DNA of 64,000 nt from Christensenellaceae bacterium OttesenSCG-928-K19 (GTDB taxonomy: Bacteria > Bacillota > Clostridia > Christensenellales > Christensenellaceae). The translations under genes and the position numbers were made by a program. Shown here piece by piece: positions 54,303 through 62,945 of the stretch; the first letter of the stretch is position 1; every line of letters starts with the position of its first letter. The notes beneath the pieces were generated by a model. The model was not told the origin of the DNA. It saw only the letters and a list, made by a program, of their open reading frames with translations, and searched no databases. The DNA lies in NCBI GenBank assembly GCA_030266015.1, contig JAJDHD010000005.1, forward strand, positions 1 through 64,000, read 5' to 3'.

Positions 54303-55613
54303 TTAAAGCGCGATATCAAACAGGAATCCGGTGCTTGGCATTAGTGCGTCCAGCAAGCTGCTTTGCACCTGCATGTTGCTGAAGTTTGTATAGGTTGCCG
54401 CCGGAATTCGCATCGCCTGGTCCGCATTGTTTGCCGCTGTACTGGCCACGCCGCCATAGCCCGCAAGCGCCTCCCGCACAGAGGCGGGGCTTTCCTGTAC
54501 GGCTGCTGTCAGCTTTTTCGAGTCCACCTGCATCATGCCTTCATCATCGATACTGATGCCCATGGAGGAAAGGCGCGACGCCGCGTGCCCGCCATAACTT
54601 GCGATTGACATGGCTGTCATGCCATTATTGGCAACAAGGCCAAGTGCCCTTGTAACCCCAGCGCCATCCGCGCTGCCGGACATCAGGTGAGATACCGCCT
54701 GGTTATAGGCCGAGGCAAAAGTTTTTGCCGCGTCCACAACAGCCGAAGCATCTGTCGCCTTTGTCAGCGAGGCGCTGCCCTCGCCGGTCAGTGTCATTTT
54801 GGCGCCCCTGCCATCTGGGATAGAGACTGTATTTGTGGCAGAAGAAAAGCTCTGCCCGTTTATTGTATAGTTTGCGTCCTTTGCTTCCTGTGTTGTCTGT
54901 AAATCCAGCGTTTGCGCGGCGTTATTTCCACCCGGCGTGCCGGAAACCTGAAAATAAGCTAGGTCGCCCGTTTCCTTTGACGTCAGTTTGAGGGAGCTTT
55001 TGCCATCCTCACTCACAACCTCTGCGGAAACTCCTGCTTTAGATTCGTTGATTTTCCCAGCAATCGCTTTTAACGTGTCTTCGTTTGTGTCGCCCGCATC
55101 CACAGTAAAGTCAATGGTGTGGCTTCCGTTTTCTGTTTCCAGCACAAAGCTGTTTTGCCCCACGCCAAAGGAAGAATTCTCTGATGAGCTGAGCTGTGCG
55201 GAAGAGGACTGCTGGCTTGTCGCCAGGTTGCTTACGCCAATGTTCAAGGACATGCTGCTTTTGCTGTAAAGAGATGCCTTTGCCGTTACCACGCTGCTGT
55301 CCGAGCTTACCAATGTGGAAGCACCCATGGATTTTGCCGCGCTGGAAAGTGAAGACGCAGACGTTTTTAAAAGGCTGAGATTGGAGGTGTTCTCCCGCGC
55401 AAAGGACATTGTTTTAAAAAGTGTGTTGTTTGTGGTGCCTTGCGCCGTGCCTAAAAGTCCACTCCAAAAACCGGACGAAGAAGTCGAATCCGTTTTTAGC
55501 GAGCCGTCTTTAGTCAGGCTGTTTTTAACCGCATTGGAAGCGTATTTCCCCACGTTTCCAATTTTATAAAGGTTAAGCATACTTTGGTTACTTAAGCTGA
55601 TTGTATTTGCCAT
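54303..55613 (-). CDS. FliD-like hook-associated protein, isolated
   Basis: 436 residues, Ser/Thr/Ala-rich, no cysteine, no signal peptide. The C-terminal half resembles FliD_C: AAKTFASAYNQAVSHLMSG, RLSSMGISIDDEGMMQVDSK, then LTAAVQESPASVREALAGYG. The middle has a flagellin-hook-IN-like stretch (TLKAIAGKINESKAGVSAEV). FliD caps the flagellar filament, but no flagellar gene is near. It could be an unlinked flagellar protein, an adhesin-like relative or a remnant. ATG 55613 is chosen because an upstream ATG touches its ribosome site. It ends at a terminator. Confidence 0.72.
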   Translation of the reverse strand: MANTISLSNQSMLNLYKIGNVGKYASNAVKNSLTKDGSLKTDSTSSSGFWSGLLGTAQGTTNNTLFKTMSFARENTSNLSLLKTSASSLSSAAKSMGASTLVSSDSSVVTAKASLYSKSSMSLNIGVSNLATSQQSSSAQLSSSENSSFGVGQNSFVLETENGSHTIDFTVDAGDTNEDTLKAIAGKINESKAGVSAEVVSEDGKSSLKLTSKETGDLAYFQVSGTPGGNNAAQTLDLQTTQEAKDANYTINGQSFSSATNTVSIPDGRGAKMTLTGEGSASLTKATDASAVVDAAKTFASAYNQAVSHLMSGSADGAGVTRALGLVANNGMTAMSIASYGGHAASRLSSMGISIDDEGMMQVDSKKLTAAVQESPASVREALAGYGGVASTAANNADQAMRIPAATYTNFSNMQVQSSLLDALMPSTGFLFDIAL

Positions 55614-55795
55614 GCCGATCATCCTTCCATGAAAAACCGGTCGTCAAAAACCAGGAGGTATATCCCTCCGCCTATATGATATACCCAAAACGTCTGTATT
55701 GCAAGCTTTTTCCTTCATTTTACATATGTTTTTCACGATATAATATGCTGTTATTTACTCTCCTGTGGTATGATGAAGGCAGGAAAGGGGATGCT

Positions 55796-56137
55796 ATGCT
55801 GGAGAAAGAAGATATTATCGCCTATTCGCTGGGGCTTCCCGGCGTTTATGAAGACCATCCGTTTGGGGGAAGCATTGTAGCGCTGCGGCACAAGGCAAAC
55901 AAAAAAAGCTTTGTGTTCTTAATTTATGCGCATGGCAGGCTGCACGTGAACCTAAAATGCGAGCCGCTTCGCGCAGAACTGCTGCGGCAGACCTATGCGG
56001 GCGTTATTCCGGGTTATCATATGAATAAGGCGCACTGGAACAGCGTTTTCCTGGATGAAGACATTCCGGACAGCGAGATTTTTGGCATGATTAAGATCAG
56101 CTATGAGTTGACAAAACCAAAACGGAAAGCAAAATGA
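55796..56137 (+). CDS. MmcQ/YjbR family protein
   Basis: 113 residues, the usual size. The YjbR fold is visible as IIAYSLGLPGVYEDHPFGG, VFLIYAHGRLHVNLKCEPLRAELL and GYHMNKAHWNSVFLDEDIPD. The family has a CyaY-like DNA-binding fold and no settled role. The ATG at 55796 follows AGGAAAGGGG. It is followed by thpR with a 4-base overlap. Confidence 0.88.
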   Translation: MLEKEDIIAYSLGLPGVYEDHPFGGSIVALRHKANKKSFVFLIYAHGRLHVNLKCEPLRAELLRQTYAGVIPGYHMNKAHWNSVFLDEDIPDSEIFGMIKISYELTKPKRKAK

Positions 56138-56679
56138 GAAAAGAAACCCTCCGTATGTTTATTGCCGCGCAGCTACAGCCCGCTGCGCTCCGGGAGCTGG
56201 CTGCTTTTTCCGCTCGGATGAAGAGGGAGTTTCCCGGTAATTACTCGCGCGTGGAAAATTTTCATATCACGTTGGCTTTTTTAGGTGATACACTCGTTTC
56301 TTCTGTGCCAACGCTGGAGGCAATTATCTCTGGCTGCTGTAAAAACACTCCGCCCGTAACGCTTACGCTATCCGGCGCGGGATTTTTCGGCAACCCCGTA
56401 AACGCCATTTTGTGGTGTGGCATGGACGGCGCCGCACCACTTGTGGATTTGAGCAACCGCTTGCGGGAGGGGCTGTCCGCCCAGGGGGTTCGTTATGATC
56501 CAAAGCCTATGAATCCGCATATCACGCTGGCGCGCAAGGTGGATATGAACAAAGCAGACATTGAAAAGTATCGTCCGGCTGCCCTACAAAGCAAAGCAGA
56601 CCGCATTTCACTTTATAGCAGCCAAAGGATAAATGGTGTTTTGACCTACACACCACTTACCACAACGGTATTGAAATAG
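56134..56679 (+). CDS. thpR: RNA 2',3'-cyclic phosphodiesterase ThpR
   Basis: 181 residues with the two catalytic H-x-T-x motifs of the 2H phosphoesterase family: NFHITLAFLGD near residue 45 and NPHITLARKV near residue 130. The enzyme opens 2',3'-cyclic phosphates on RNA and was first known as 2'-5' RNA ligase. The ATG overlaps the yjbR stop, so both are one operon. It ends head-on against the Sir2 gene with a gap of 2 bases. Confidence 0.92.
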   Translation: MRKETLRMFIAAQLQPAALRELAAFSARMKREFPGNYSRVENFHITLAFLGDTLVSSVPTLEAIISGCCKNTPPVTLTLSGAGFFGNPVNAILWCGMDGAAPLVDLSNRLREGLSAQGVRYDPKPMNPHITLARKVDMNKADIEKYRPAALQSKADRISLYSSQRINGVLTYTPLTTTVLK

Positions 56680-56681
56680 CT

Positions 56682-57428
56682 TTATTGGTTAAGGGAATCC
56701 ACCGCTTGTTTTAAAACCTTGCCTACGGAATCGTTGATGACAAGAGTTGCCTTGCTGTCGAAGGGCGTGCGGCTTTTGTTGATGAGCACAAGGGCACTTC
56801 CGTTAAAATACTCCAGCAGTCCTGCCGCGGGATAGACCACCAGCGACGTGCCGCCTACAATAAGCACATCGGCCTGTGAAATTGCCAAGATGGCCGATTG
56901 CAAAACACCATCGTCCAGTTGTTCTTCATATAGCACAACATCTGGGCGCACCATACCGCCGCATTCTGTGCAAAGCGGCACGCCCTCCCGTTCCTTTTGC
57001 GGATGCAGCACATAATCTAGCGTATAGTCTATATTGCAGGCCGCGCAAAAATTGCGGTATACCGATCCGTGTAGCTCATAGACTGTTTTGCTGCCTGCCT
57101 GCTGGTGCAGCCCGTCTATGTTTTGAGTAACCACCGCTTTCAGCCGGCCCTGCTGTTCCAGCCGGGCGAGCGCAAAATGCGCATCATTCGGCTTTGCCTG
57201 CGTATTGATGAGGTTGCTTTTGTAATACTCAAAAAAAGTCTGCGGATGAGCGGCAAAAAAGCTGTGGCTCAAAAGTTGCTCGGGCGAACGGTCAAATTCC
57301 TTCATCGCCTGGTACAGGCCGTCCTCTGAACGGAAATCCTTTAGCCCGCTTTCCGTGGAAACACCCGCGCCGCCAAAAAACACGGCATTTTTGCAATCTT
57401 GAAGGAGTACTGCCAGTTTTTCCACCAT
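56682..57428 (-). CDS. cobB: Sir2-type NAD-dependent protein deacylase (CobB-like)
   Basis: 248 residues. NAD-binding GAGVSTESGLKDFRS near residue 21, QNIDGLHQQAG with the catalytic His in ELHGS, and a zinc ribbon CAACNIDY...CTECGG. It removes acyl groups from lysines using NAD. ATG 57428 is chosen since AGGAGG lies 9 bases upstream, inside the longer reading. It lies beside an acyl-CoA synthetase, whose type is commonly controlled by lysine acetylation, so regulation of that enzyme is a plausible but unproven link. Confidence 0.92.
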   Translation of the reverse strand: MVEKLAVLLQDCKNAVFFGGAGVSTESGLKDFRSEDGLYQAMKEFDRSPEQLLSHSFFAAHPQTFFEYYKSNLINTQAKPNDAHFALARLEQQGRLKAVVTQNIDGLHQQAGSKTVYELHGSVYRNFCAACNIDYTLDYVLHPQKEREGVPLCTECGGMVRPDVVLYEEQLDDGVLQSAILAISQADVLIVGGTSLVVYPAAGLLEYFNGSALVLINKSRTPFDSKATLVINDSVGKVLKQAVDSLNQ

Positions 57429-57458
57429 AAAGCAAAGCCTCCTTTTGGCAATCATTTA

Positions 57459-59114
57459 CTATTCGGCATCCTGCTGCCTTATTTCCATTCTTTTGATCTT
57501 GCCGCTTGTTGTCTTGGGCAGCTCTGTCACAAACTCGACAACGCGCGGGTATTTATATGGCGCGGTCACATTTTTTACATGATCCTGCAATTCTTTTTTT
57601 AGTTCGTCCGAGGGACTGTATCCCTTGGTGAGCACCACAGTGGCCTTTACCACCTGCCCACGCACCGCGTCTGGCACGGCGGTAATGGCGCATTCCAGCA
57701 CCGCGTCGTGTGTCAGCAGCGCACTCTCCACCTCAAACGGCCCAATGCGGTATCCCGAGCATTTGATTACGTCGTCGTTCCTGCCCACAAACCAGTAATA
57801 ACCGTCTGCGTCTCGCCATGCGGTGTCCCCTGTGGAATAGGTACCCGCAGGCCAACTTTTTGCCATGGCATCCGGGTCGCGGTAATACTCGCGGAACAGC
57901 CCGGTGGGGTGCTGCTTGTCTGTGTTCTTTACTACAATTGTGCCCACAACGCCATCCTCACACGAGTTACCTTCTTCGTCCACAATATCGAGGTCATACA
58001 GCGGGGAGGGCTTGCCTGTGGAGCCGGGCTTTACGGGGAACCATTCAAAGTTTGCGATAAACACGCTGGACTCCGATTGCCCAAACCCTTCGCAGATAGG
58101 CACGCCGGTAAGCTCCATAAAACGGTTATACACCTCTGGATTCAGAGGTTCACCAGCCGTGCCCGCGTGCTGTAATGTAGAGAAATCATATTTGGAGAAA
58201 TCCTCCTGGATTAAAAAGCGGTACACAGTGGGCGGTGCGCAAAATGTCGTCAAACGCAGGCGCGCCATGGTCTCCAGCATTTTTACCGGGTCAAATTTCT
58301 CCTGGTCATAGGCCACGATGACCGCCCCGCAAATCCATTGTCCATAGATCTTGCCCCAACCGAACTTTGCCCAGCCGGAATCTGCCGCAACAAGGTGCAG
58401 GCCGCCTTCCTCCACGCGCTGCCAATACTTTGCCGTCACAATGTGTCCCAGCGGGTAGGTGAAGTCGTGTAATATCATCTTGGGCATTCCCGTGGTGCCG
58501 GATGAAAAATAAATCAGCATGGGGTCTGTCGCTTTATTTGCTTCACTGCCCGTGGGCCGTTGCCAGTCCGGGGCGGTGTCCAGGTCTGTTCGCAGCGAGC
58601 ACCACCCATCCGGCGCTTCGCCGAGTATGCTGGTATACTTCAATGTTTTGCACTCCGGACGTGCCGCGTCCACATGCTTTACAACCTCCGGGTCGTCTGC
58701 CGCACAGATCATTTTGACGCTGGCGGCATTGCAACGATACACAATGTCCTTGGGTGTGAGCTGGTAGGTTGCGGGAATGACCACGCCTCCCATTTTGTGC
58801 AGCCCCACCATGAGAAACCATACCTCTGGGCGTTGCTTTAGCATCAGCATTACAGCGTCGCCTTTTTGAATGCCTTTGGCGCGAAGCATACTGGCTGCCT
58901 TGTCGCTCCAATATTTCACCTCGCCAAAGGTAAAGCGCTTCTCCTGTCCTTCGTCGTTGCACCATACAAGCGCGGGCTTGTCCGCGTCCTGCTTTGCCCA
59001 TTCGTCTATCACGTCGTAGCCAAAATTAAATCCTTCTGGGATATTTAGCTTATAGTTCTGTTTAAAATCCTCATAGCTTTCAAACTCTGTCCTGTCTAAA
59101 AATCTTTCTACCAT
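57459..59114 (-). CDS. AMP-forming acyl-CoA synthetase (ACS/MACS-like)
   Basis: 551 residues of the acetyl/medium-chain acyl-CoA synthetase group. Motifs: IYFSSGTTGMPKMILHDFTY, CEGFGQSESSVFIANFEW, YSTGDTAWRDADGYYWFVGR and NDDVIKCSGYRIGPFEVE, with the catalytic lysine in LPKTTSGKIKRMEIR. ATG 59114 follows AGAGGG by 5 bases. It is flanked by a Sir2 deacylase and an XRE-cupin regulator, both on the same strand. The set suggests control both by transcription and by acetylation of the C-terminal lysine. The acid substrate (acetate, propionate or medium chain) is open. Confidence 0.89.
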   Translation of the reverse strand: MVERFLDRTEFESYEDFKQNYKLNIPEGFNFGYDVIDEWAKQDADKPALVWCNDEGQEKRFTFGEVKYWSDKAASMLRAKGIQKGDAVMLMLKQRPEVWFLMVGLHKMGGVVIPATYQLTPKDIVYRCNAASVKMICAADDPEVVKHVDAARPECKTLKYTSILGEAPDGWCSLRTDLDTAPDWQRPTGSEANKATDPMLIYFSSGTTGMPKMILHDFTYPLGHIVTAKYWQRVEEGGLHLVAADSGWAKFGWGKIYGQWICGAVIVAYDQEKFDPVKMLETMARLRLTTFCAPPTVYRFLIQEDFSKYDFSTLQHAGTAGEPLNPEVYNRFMELTGVPICEGFGQSESSVFIANFEWFPVKPGSTGKPSPLYDLDIVDEEGNSCEDGVVGTIVVKNTDKQHPTGLFREYYRDPDAMAKSWPAGTYSTGDTAWRDADGYYWFVGRNDDVIKCSGYRIGPFEVESALLTHDAVLECAITAVPDAVRGQVVKATVVLTKGYSPSDELKKELQDHVKNVTAPYKYPRVVEFVTELPKTTSGKIKRMEIRQQDAE

Positions 59115-59217
59115 AATTCCCTCTGCCAATCCTTTTGTTTTCCCTTATTAAGCCAGCCGCAAAACTCGTCGACAGCAAGCAGTGCACTGCCATCGTCTTT
59201 TTCATGCGCCTATCCTG

Positions 59218-59784
59218 CTATCGTTTACCCGCACAAGCATTTTCATTAATAACGGTTAAGAATTTTGCCTTATTCGTCACTGCGCGCTGCCCGTGTGGCA
59301 CAGCAGGGTTAAAGTAAATGCTGTCGCCTGTCTCCAGCGTAAATTCCCGCTTGCCAATGGCAATGGTAATGGTGCCTTCCAGCACATAATTGAACTCTTG
59401 CCCGGCGTGTGACACAAGCTCGGCTTGCTCTGCTTTTGTGAGCGTAACGATCATGGGGTCCATGTCCCTGTTTTTATAGTTTGCCGCAAGCGCGGAAAAA
59501 GAATAGCCCGCGTATCGGTCTACCTTAACGCCATTGCCCCCGCGCACAATCGTGTATTCGTCCATACGTGGCCCTTCGCCCGTCATCAACACTGTGGTGT
59601 CCACGCCAAACTCGCCAGCGACAGCATACAGCACGCCAATCGGGATATCGTCCGTCGCGTTCTCATAGCTTTGGTATTCGGCAAGCGGTATGCCGACCTT
59701 GTCCGCAACCTCCTGCTGCGAGATCTCCAAAATTTCCCTTAACTCGCGTATACGCGCGGCAATTTGCTCAATCTGCTCGTTCAT
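59218..59784 (-). CDS. XRE-family regulator with cupin domain
   Basis: 188 residues. Residues 1-65 form an XRE helix-turn-helix (RELREILEISQQEVADKVGIPLAEYQ). A linker follows, then a cupin at about 110-180 with HAGQEFNYVLEGTITIAIGK and LETGDSIYFNPAVPHGQRA. The cupin probably binds a small effector. It lies just upstream of the acyl-CoA synthetase on the same strand and is likely its local regulator. The ATG follows AGGAAAGG. Confidence 0.9.
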   Translation of the reverse strand: MNEQIEQIAARIRELREILEISQQEVADKVGIPLAEYQSYENATDDIPIGVLYAVAGEFGVDTTVLMTGEGPRMDEYTIVRGGNGVKVDRYAGYSFSALAANYKNRDMDPMIVTLTKAEQAELVSHAGQEFNYVLEGTITIAIGKREFTLETGDSIYFNPAVPHGQRAVTNKAKFLTVINENACAGKR

Positions 59785-60013
59785 TCTTTTTTCCTTTCCT
59801 GCTAAGTGGTGCTCTGATATGTATTTTTTTATTTTACCATATTATTTTTTGTTTGGCACCATAAACCCTCATTTCTTTTAACAGAAAACCGTGCTTTTTG
59901 CCAATTTTTTTGGAGATTGCCCTGCTTGCGCTTGTAAATTTGAGTTGTTTGTGGGAAAATCTAAGAAAGAATTTTTTGCTTTTGTACTTGAAAGAATCAG
60001 GGAGGTGACCTCC

Positions 60014-60814
60014 ATGCCTTTGCAAGCCGCATTTGCGCTTCCACACCCGCCCATCATCCTGCCCGAGGTTGGCAGGGGGGAGGAGAAGGCCATCCACAAA
60101 ACAACAGATGGATTCCGTGCGGCGTCCCGCATGATTGCGAACCTGCAACCGGAAACAATTGTCATTTGTTCCCCGCATTCTGTTTTATACGCCGATTATT
60201 TCCATATTTCGGAGGGCAAAAAATACAGGGACAGTATGCGCCGCTTTGGCGTGCCCGGGCTAACGCTGGAGGCGGAGTATGACGAAGAGTTTGTGGGTGC
60301 GTTGTGTGGCATCGCGGCAAAAGAGGTTTTCCCGGCGGGGACGCTGGGCACAAAGGAAGACGTGCCCGACCATGCCACATTCATCCCGCTTTATTTTTTA
60401 AACCAACAATATACAAACTATAAATTGGTGCGGGTGGGACTTTCCGGCCTTTCGCTACACGATCATTTTCGTTTTGGAAAAATGATTGCACAAGCGGCAG
60501 CCGACCTTGACCGAAAAACAGTGCTGGTTGCAAGCGGCGACCTGAGCCATAAGCTGAAGGAGGACGGGCCATATGGTTATGACCCCATGGGGCCGGTGTT
60601 CGACGGGGAGATTGCGGATATTTTCTCCTCCGGCAGGCTGGAGGAGCTGGAGAAAATGGATCCTTCCGTATATGAGCCTGCCGCCGAATGCGGGCTGCGG
60701 TCGTTTGTGATCATGGCAGGCGCGCTTTACGGCACCCGCATAAAGCCCGAGATGTTTTCGTGCGAGGGTCCGTTTGGCGTTGGATATGCCACTGCCGCGT
60801 TTTTAACAGAATAA
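60014..60814 (+). CDS. amrB: AmmeMemoRadiSam system LigB/Memo-like protein
   Basis: 266 residues of the class III extradiol dioxygenase (LigB)/MEMO1 family. Histidines placed for metal binding are in FALPHPPIILPEV, VICSPHSVLYADYF, VPDHATFIPLYFL and VASGDLSHKLKEDGPYG. Human MEMO1 binds iron or copper, and catalytic dioxygenase activity has not been shown for this group. ATG 60014 follows GGGAGGTGA by 6 bases. It is 23 bases before the AMMECR1 gene. In many Firmicutes these two domains are fused; here they are separate genes. Confidence 0.86.
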   Translation: MPLQAAFALPHPPIILPEVGRGEEKAIHKTTDGFRAASRMIANLQPETIVICSPHSVLYADYFHISEGKKYRDSMRRFGVPGLTLEAEYDEEFVGALCGIAAKEVFPAGTLGTKEDVPDHATFIPLYFLNQQYTNYKLVRVGLSGLSLHDHFRFGKMIAQAAADLDRKTVLVASGDLSHKLKEDGPYGYDPMGPVFDGEIADIFSSGRLEELEKMDPSVYEPAAECGLRSFVIMAGALYGTRIKPEMFSCEGPFGVGYATAAFLTE

Positions 60815-60837
60815 AATAATACAGAAGGAGCAGTATC

Positions 60838-61350
60838 ATGGATGTGTATGTCGAATTGGCAAAAAACTCTCTGGAAGAGTTTATAAAACATGGGAAGAGA
60901 TATGAACCGCCCTATGACCCGCCCCTGCCGGGCGAGCTGACCTCGCAGCGGGCGGCTGTTTTTGTGTCGTTGAAAAAAGACGGCGCGTTGCGGGGATGCA
61001 TTGGCTCCTTGCAACCGACAATGGAAAATATTGTGCAGGAAATTGTGGAATATGCCATACTGGCAGGGTCAAAAGACCCGCGCTTCCCCCCTGTTGATGT
61101 GGCTGAGCTTGATAGCATTGAGTATAGTGTGGATGTATTAAGCACGCCCGAGCCCACTACGTTTGACGAGCTGGACGCAAAGGAATACGGCGTCATTGTG
61201 ACAAACGGCTGGCGGCGCGGTGTGCTGCTGCCCAACCTGGAGGATGTGGACACGCCCGAAGAGCAGATTAGTATTGCTATGCAAAAAGCGCATATCCGCG
61301 CGGACGAGCCTTATGAACTGGAGCGTTTTCGCGTGGTTCGCCACAAATGA
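60838..61350 (+). CDS. amrA: AmmeMemoRadiSam system AMMECR1 protein
   Basis: 170 residues, a single AMMECR1 domain. The conserved glycine block LRGCIGSLQPT is near residue 55, with AVFVSLKKDG before it and LPNLEDVDTPEEQISIAMQKAHI at the end. The function is unknown; the human homolog is linked to a developmental disorder. AGAAGGAG precedes the ATG. Its stop overlaps the start of the radical SAM gene by 4 bases. Confidence 0.92.
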   Translation: MDVYVELAKNSLEEFIKHGKRYEPPYDPPLPGELTSQRAAVFVSLKKDGALRGCIGSLQPTMENIVQEIVEYAILAGSKDPRFPPVDVAELDSIEYSVDVLSTPEPTTFDELDAKEYGVIVTNGWRRGVLLPNLEDVDTPEEQISIAMQKAHIRADEPYELERFRVVRHK

Positions 61351-62171
61351 AAACGGTTTGCGCTATCTGCCTGCACACCTGCGCGCTATCTCCCGGGCAA
61401 GCCGGCCTGTGCGGTGCGCGGGTTAACGAGAACGGGAAGATCGTTGCGCAAAACTATGGTATGCTTACCGCGCTGGTGTTAGACCCCATCGAAAAAAAGC
61501 CGCTCGCCCGCTTTCATCCGGGCAGCTATATCTTGTCGGCAGGCAGCTATGGCTGCAACCTCAAATGCCCCTTTTGCCAAAACAGCGACATCTCCATGCC
61601 CGAGGGTGCAATCCCCGCCACCTATACGCCGCCCGAAGCGCTGGTGGAAAAAGCGCTTTCCCTACAAAGTAACGGAAATATTGGTATTGCCTACACCTAT
61701 AACGAGCCGCTGGTCGGCTATGAATACGTGCTGGATTGTGCTACGCTGGCGCACAAAAACGGCCTTTTCAATGTCGCCGTTACCAACGGCATGGTGTGCC
61801 CTGCTCCGCTGGAAGCCCTGCTGCCTCACCTGGATGCAATGAATATTGATTTAAAAGCATTTACGCAAGCTTTTTATGACAAAGTCGGCGGGGATCTTGA
61901 TGCGGTCAAAAACAGCATAGCGCTTGCGGCAAAGCATTGCCATGTGGAGGTGACGACGCTTATTATCCCGGGCGAAAACGATTCGCAACAGGAAATTGAA
62001 GCGCTTGCGGCATGGCTGGCCTCCGTCAACCCAAAAATCCCATTGCATGTCAGCCGTTTTTTTCCGCGGTTCCACATGACGGAAAAACCGCCTACGCCCG
62101 TGCAAACAATTTACGCGCTGGCAAGCACGGCGCGCAAGCATTTAAAATATGTATATGAGGGAAATTGTTAA
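61347..62171 (+). CDS. amrS: AmmeMemoRadiSam system radical SAM enzyme
   Basis: 274 residues. The radical SAM cluster motif is CNLKCPFC (C70, C74, C77; C-x3-C-x2-C) in GSYGCNLKCPFCQNSDISM. Before it an N-terminal cysteine group (CAICLHTCALSPGQAGLCGAR) may bind a second metal or zinc. It resembles pyruvate-formate-lyase-activating-enzyme-like AmrS proteins. The substrate is unknown, but strict linkage to AMMECR1 and Memo proteins suggests they act in one reaction. A terminator follows. Confidence 0.93.
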   Translation: MKTVCAICLHTCALSPGQAGLCGARVNENGKIVAQNYGMLTALVLDPIEKKPLARFHPGSYILSAGSYGCNLKCPFCQNSDISMPEGAIPATYTPPEALVEKALSLQSNGNIGIAYTYNEPLVGYEYVLDCATLAHKNGLFNVAVTNGMVCPAPLEALLPHLDAMNIDLKAFTQAFYDKVGGDLDAVKNSIALAAKHCHVEVTTLIIPGENDSQQEIEALAAWLASVNPKIPLHVSRFFPRFHMTEKPPTPVQTIYALASTARKHLKYVYEGNC

Positions 62172-62188
62172 TCCATAGGTCTAAAAAA

Positions 62189-62228
62189 AGCCCTGCCGTT
62201 TTAAAAAAGGCAAGGCTCTTTTCTTTTT
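62189..62228 (+). terminator. terminator of the AmmeMemoRadiSam operon
   Basis: AGCC-C-TGCC (62189-62197) pairs with GGCA-A-GGCT (62209-62217); a T-rich run follows. Confidence 0.68.
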
Positions 62229-62249
62229 TCGTTTGTTTTATAGGGCTTT

Positions 62250-62885
62250 TTATGCTTTCAGGATAGAAAGTGCCACATCGCTGGCAGAAGCAGCATCAGA
62301 AGCATAATAGTCAGCACCGATTGTCTCGCAGAAGTTCTGCGTAACAGGCGCGCCGCCCACCATCACTTTGATCTTGCCTTTCATGCCTTTTGCGTCCACA
62401 GCGTCCACAACGTCCTTCATCACGCTCATGGTTGTTGTGAGCAGTGCCGAGCAAGCGATTACTTTTGCGTCATGCTCAATTGCTGCATCCACAAATTTCT
62501 CCGGCGGAACGTCTACGCCAAGGTCAATAACCTCAATGCCTTTGCCTTCCAGCATGATTTTAACAAGGTTTTTGCCGATGTCATGCAGGTCGCCCTTTAC
62601 CGTTCCCAAAATTACTTTGCCCACGTTGTCCGCGTCGCCTTCTTCCATGGCCGGCTTCAACACTTCAATACCCGCGTTCATTGCACGCGCAGCAATCAGC
62701 ACTTCCGGTACATACACTTCATTGTTCTTGAATTTTTCGCCAATGATGGACATTCCCGCCAAAAGACCGTCGCTCAGGATCTCTTTAGCCGGCTTGCCTT
62801 CTTCCAGGGCGGTAGCCACCAGTTCTTTTACATTCTTCGCTCTTCCCTGTTGCACAAAGGTACTTAGTTCGTCATACACGCTCAT
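62250..62885 (-). CDS. corrinoid (B12-binding) methyltransferase protein
   Basis: 211 residues, a cognate corrinoid protein of the MtaC/MtbC/MtmC type. An N-terminal helical cap (residues 1-85) is followed by a B12 domain with KGDLHDIGKNLV, where His101 is the lower cobalt ligand, then GVDVPPEKF and VMVGGAPVTQNF. It carries a methyl group between a substrate methyltransferase and a second acceptor. The ATG 62885 follows GGAGGG. No methyltransferase is in the window; it may lie beyond the right edge. A PocR-AraC regulator is directly upstream. Confidence 0.93.
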   Translation of the reverse strand: MSVYDELSTFVQQGRAKNVKELVATALEEGKPAKEILSDGLLAGMSIIGEKFKNNEVYVPEVLIAARAMNAGIEVLKPAMEEGDADNVGKVILGTVKGDLHDIGKNLVKIMLEGKGIEVIDLGVDVPPEKFVDAAIEHDAKVIACSALLTTTMSVMKDVVDAVDAKGMKGKIKVMVGGAPVTQNFCETIGADYYASDAASASDVALSILKA

Positions 62886-62945
62886 TTGTTTACCCTCCAT
62901 AATAGCGCTATTTTTCATTCGGCTTTCACCAAAACTGTCTTACGG

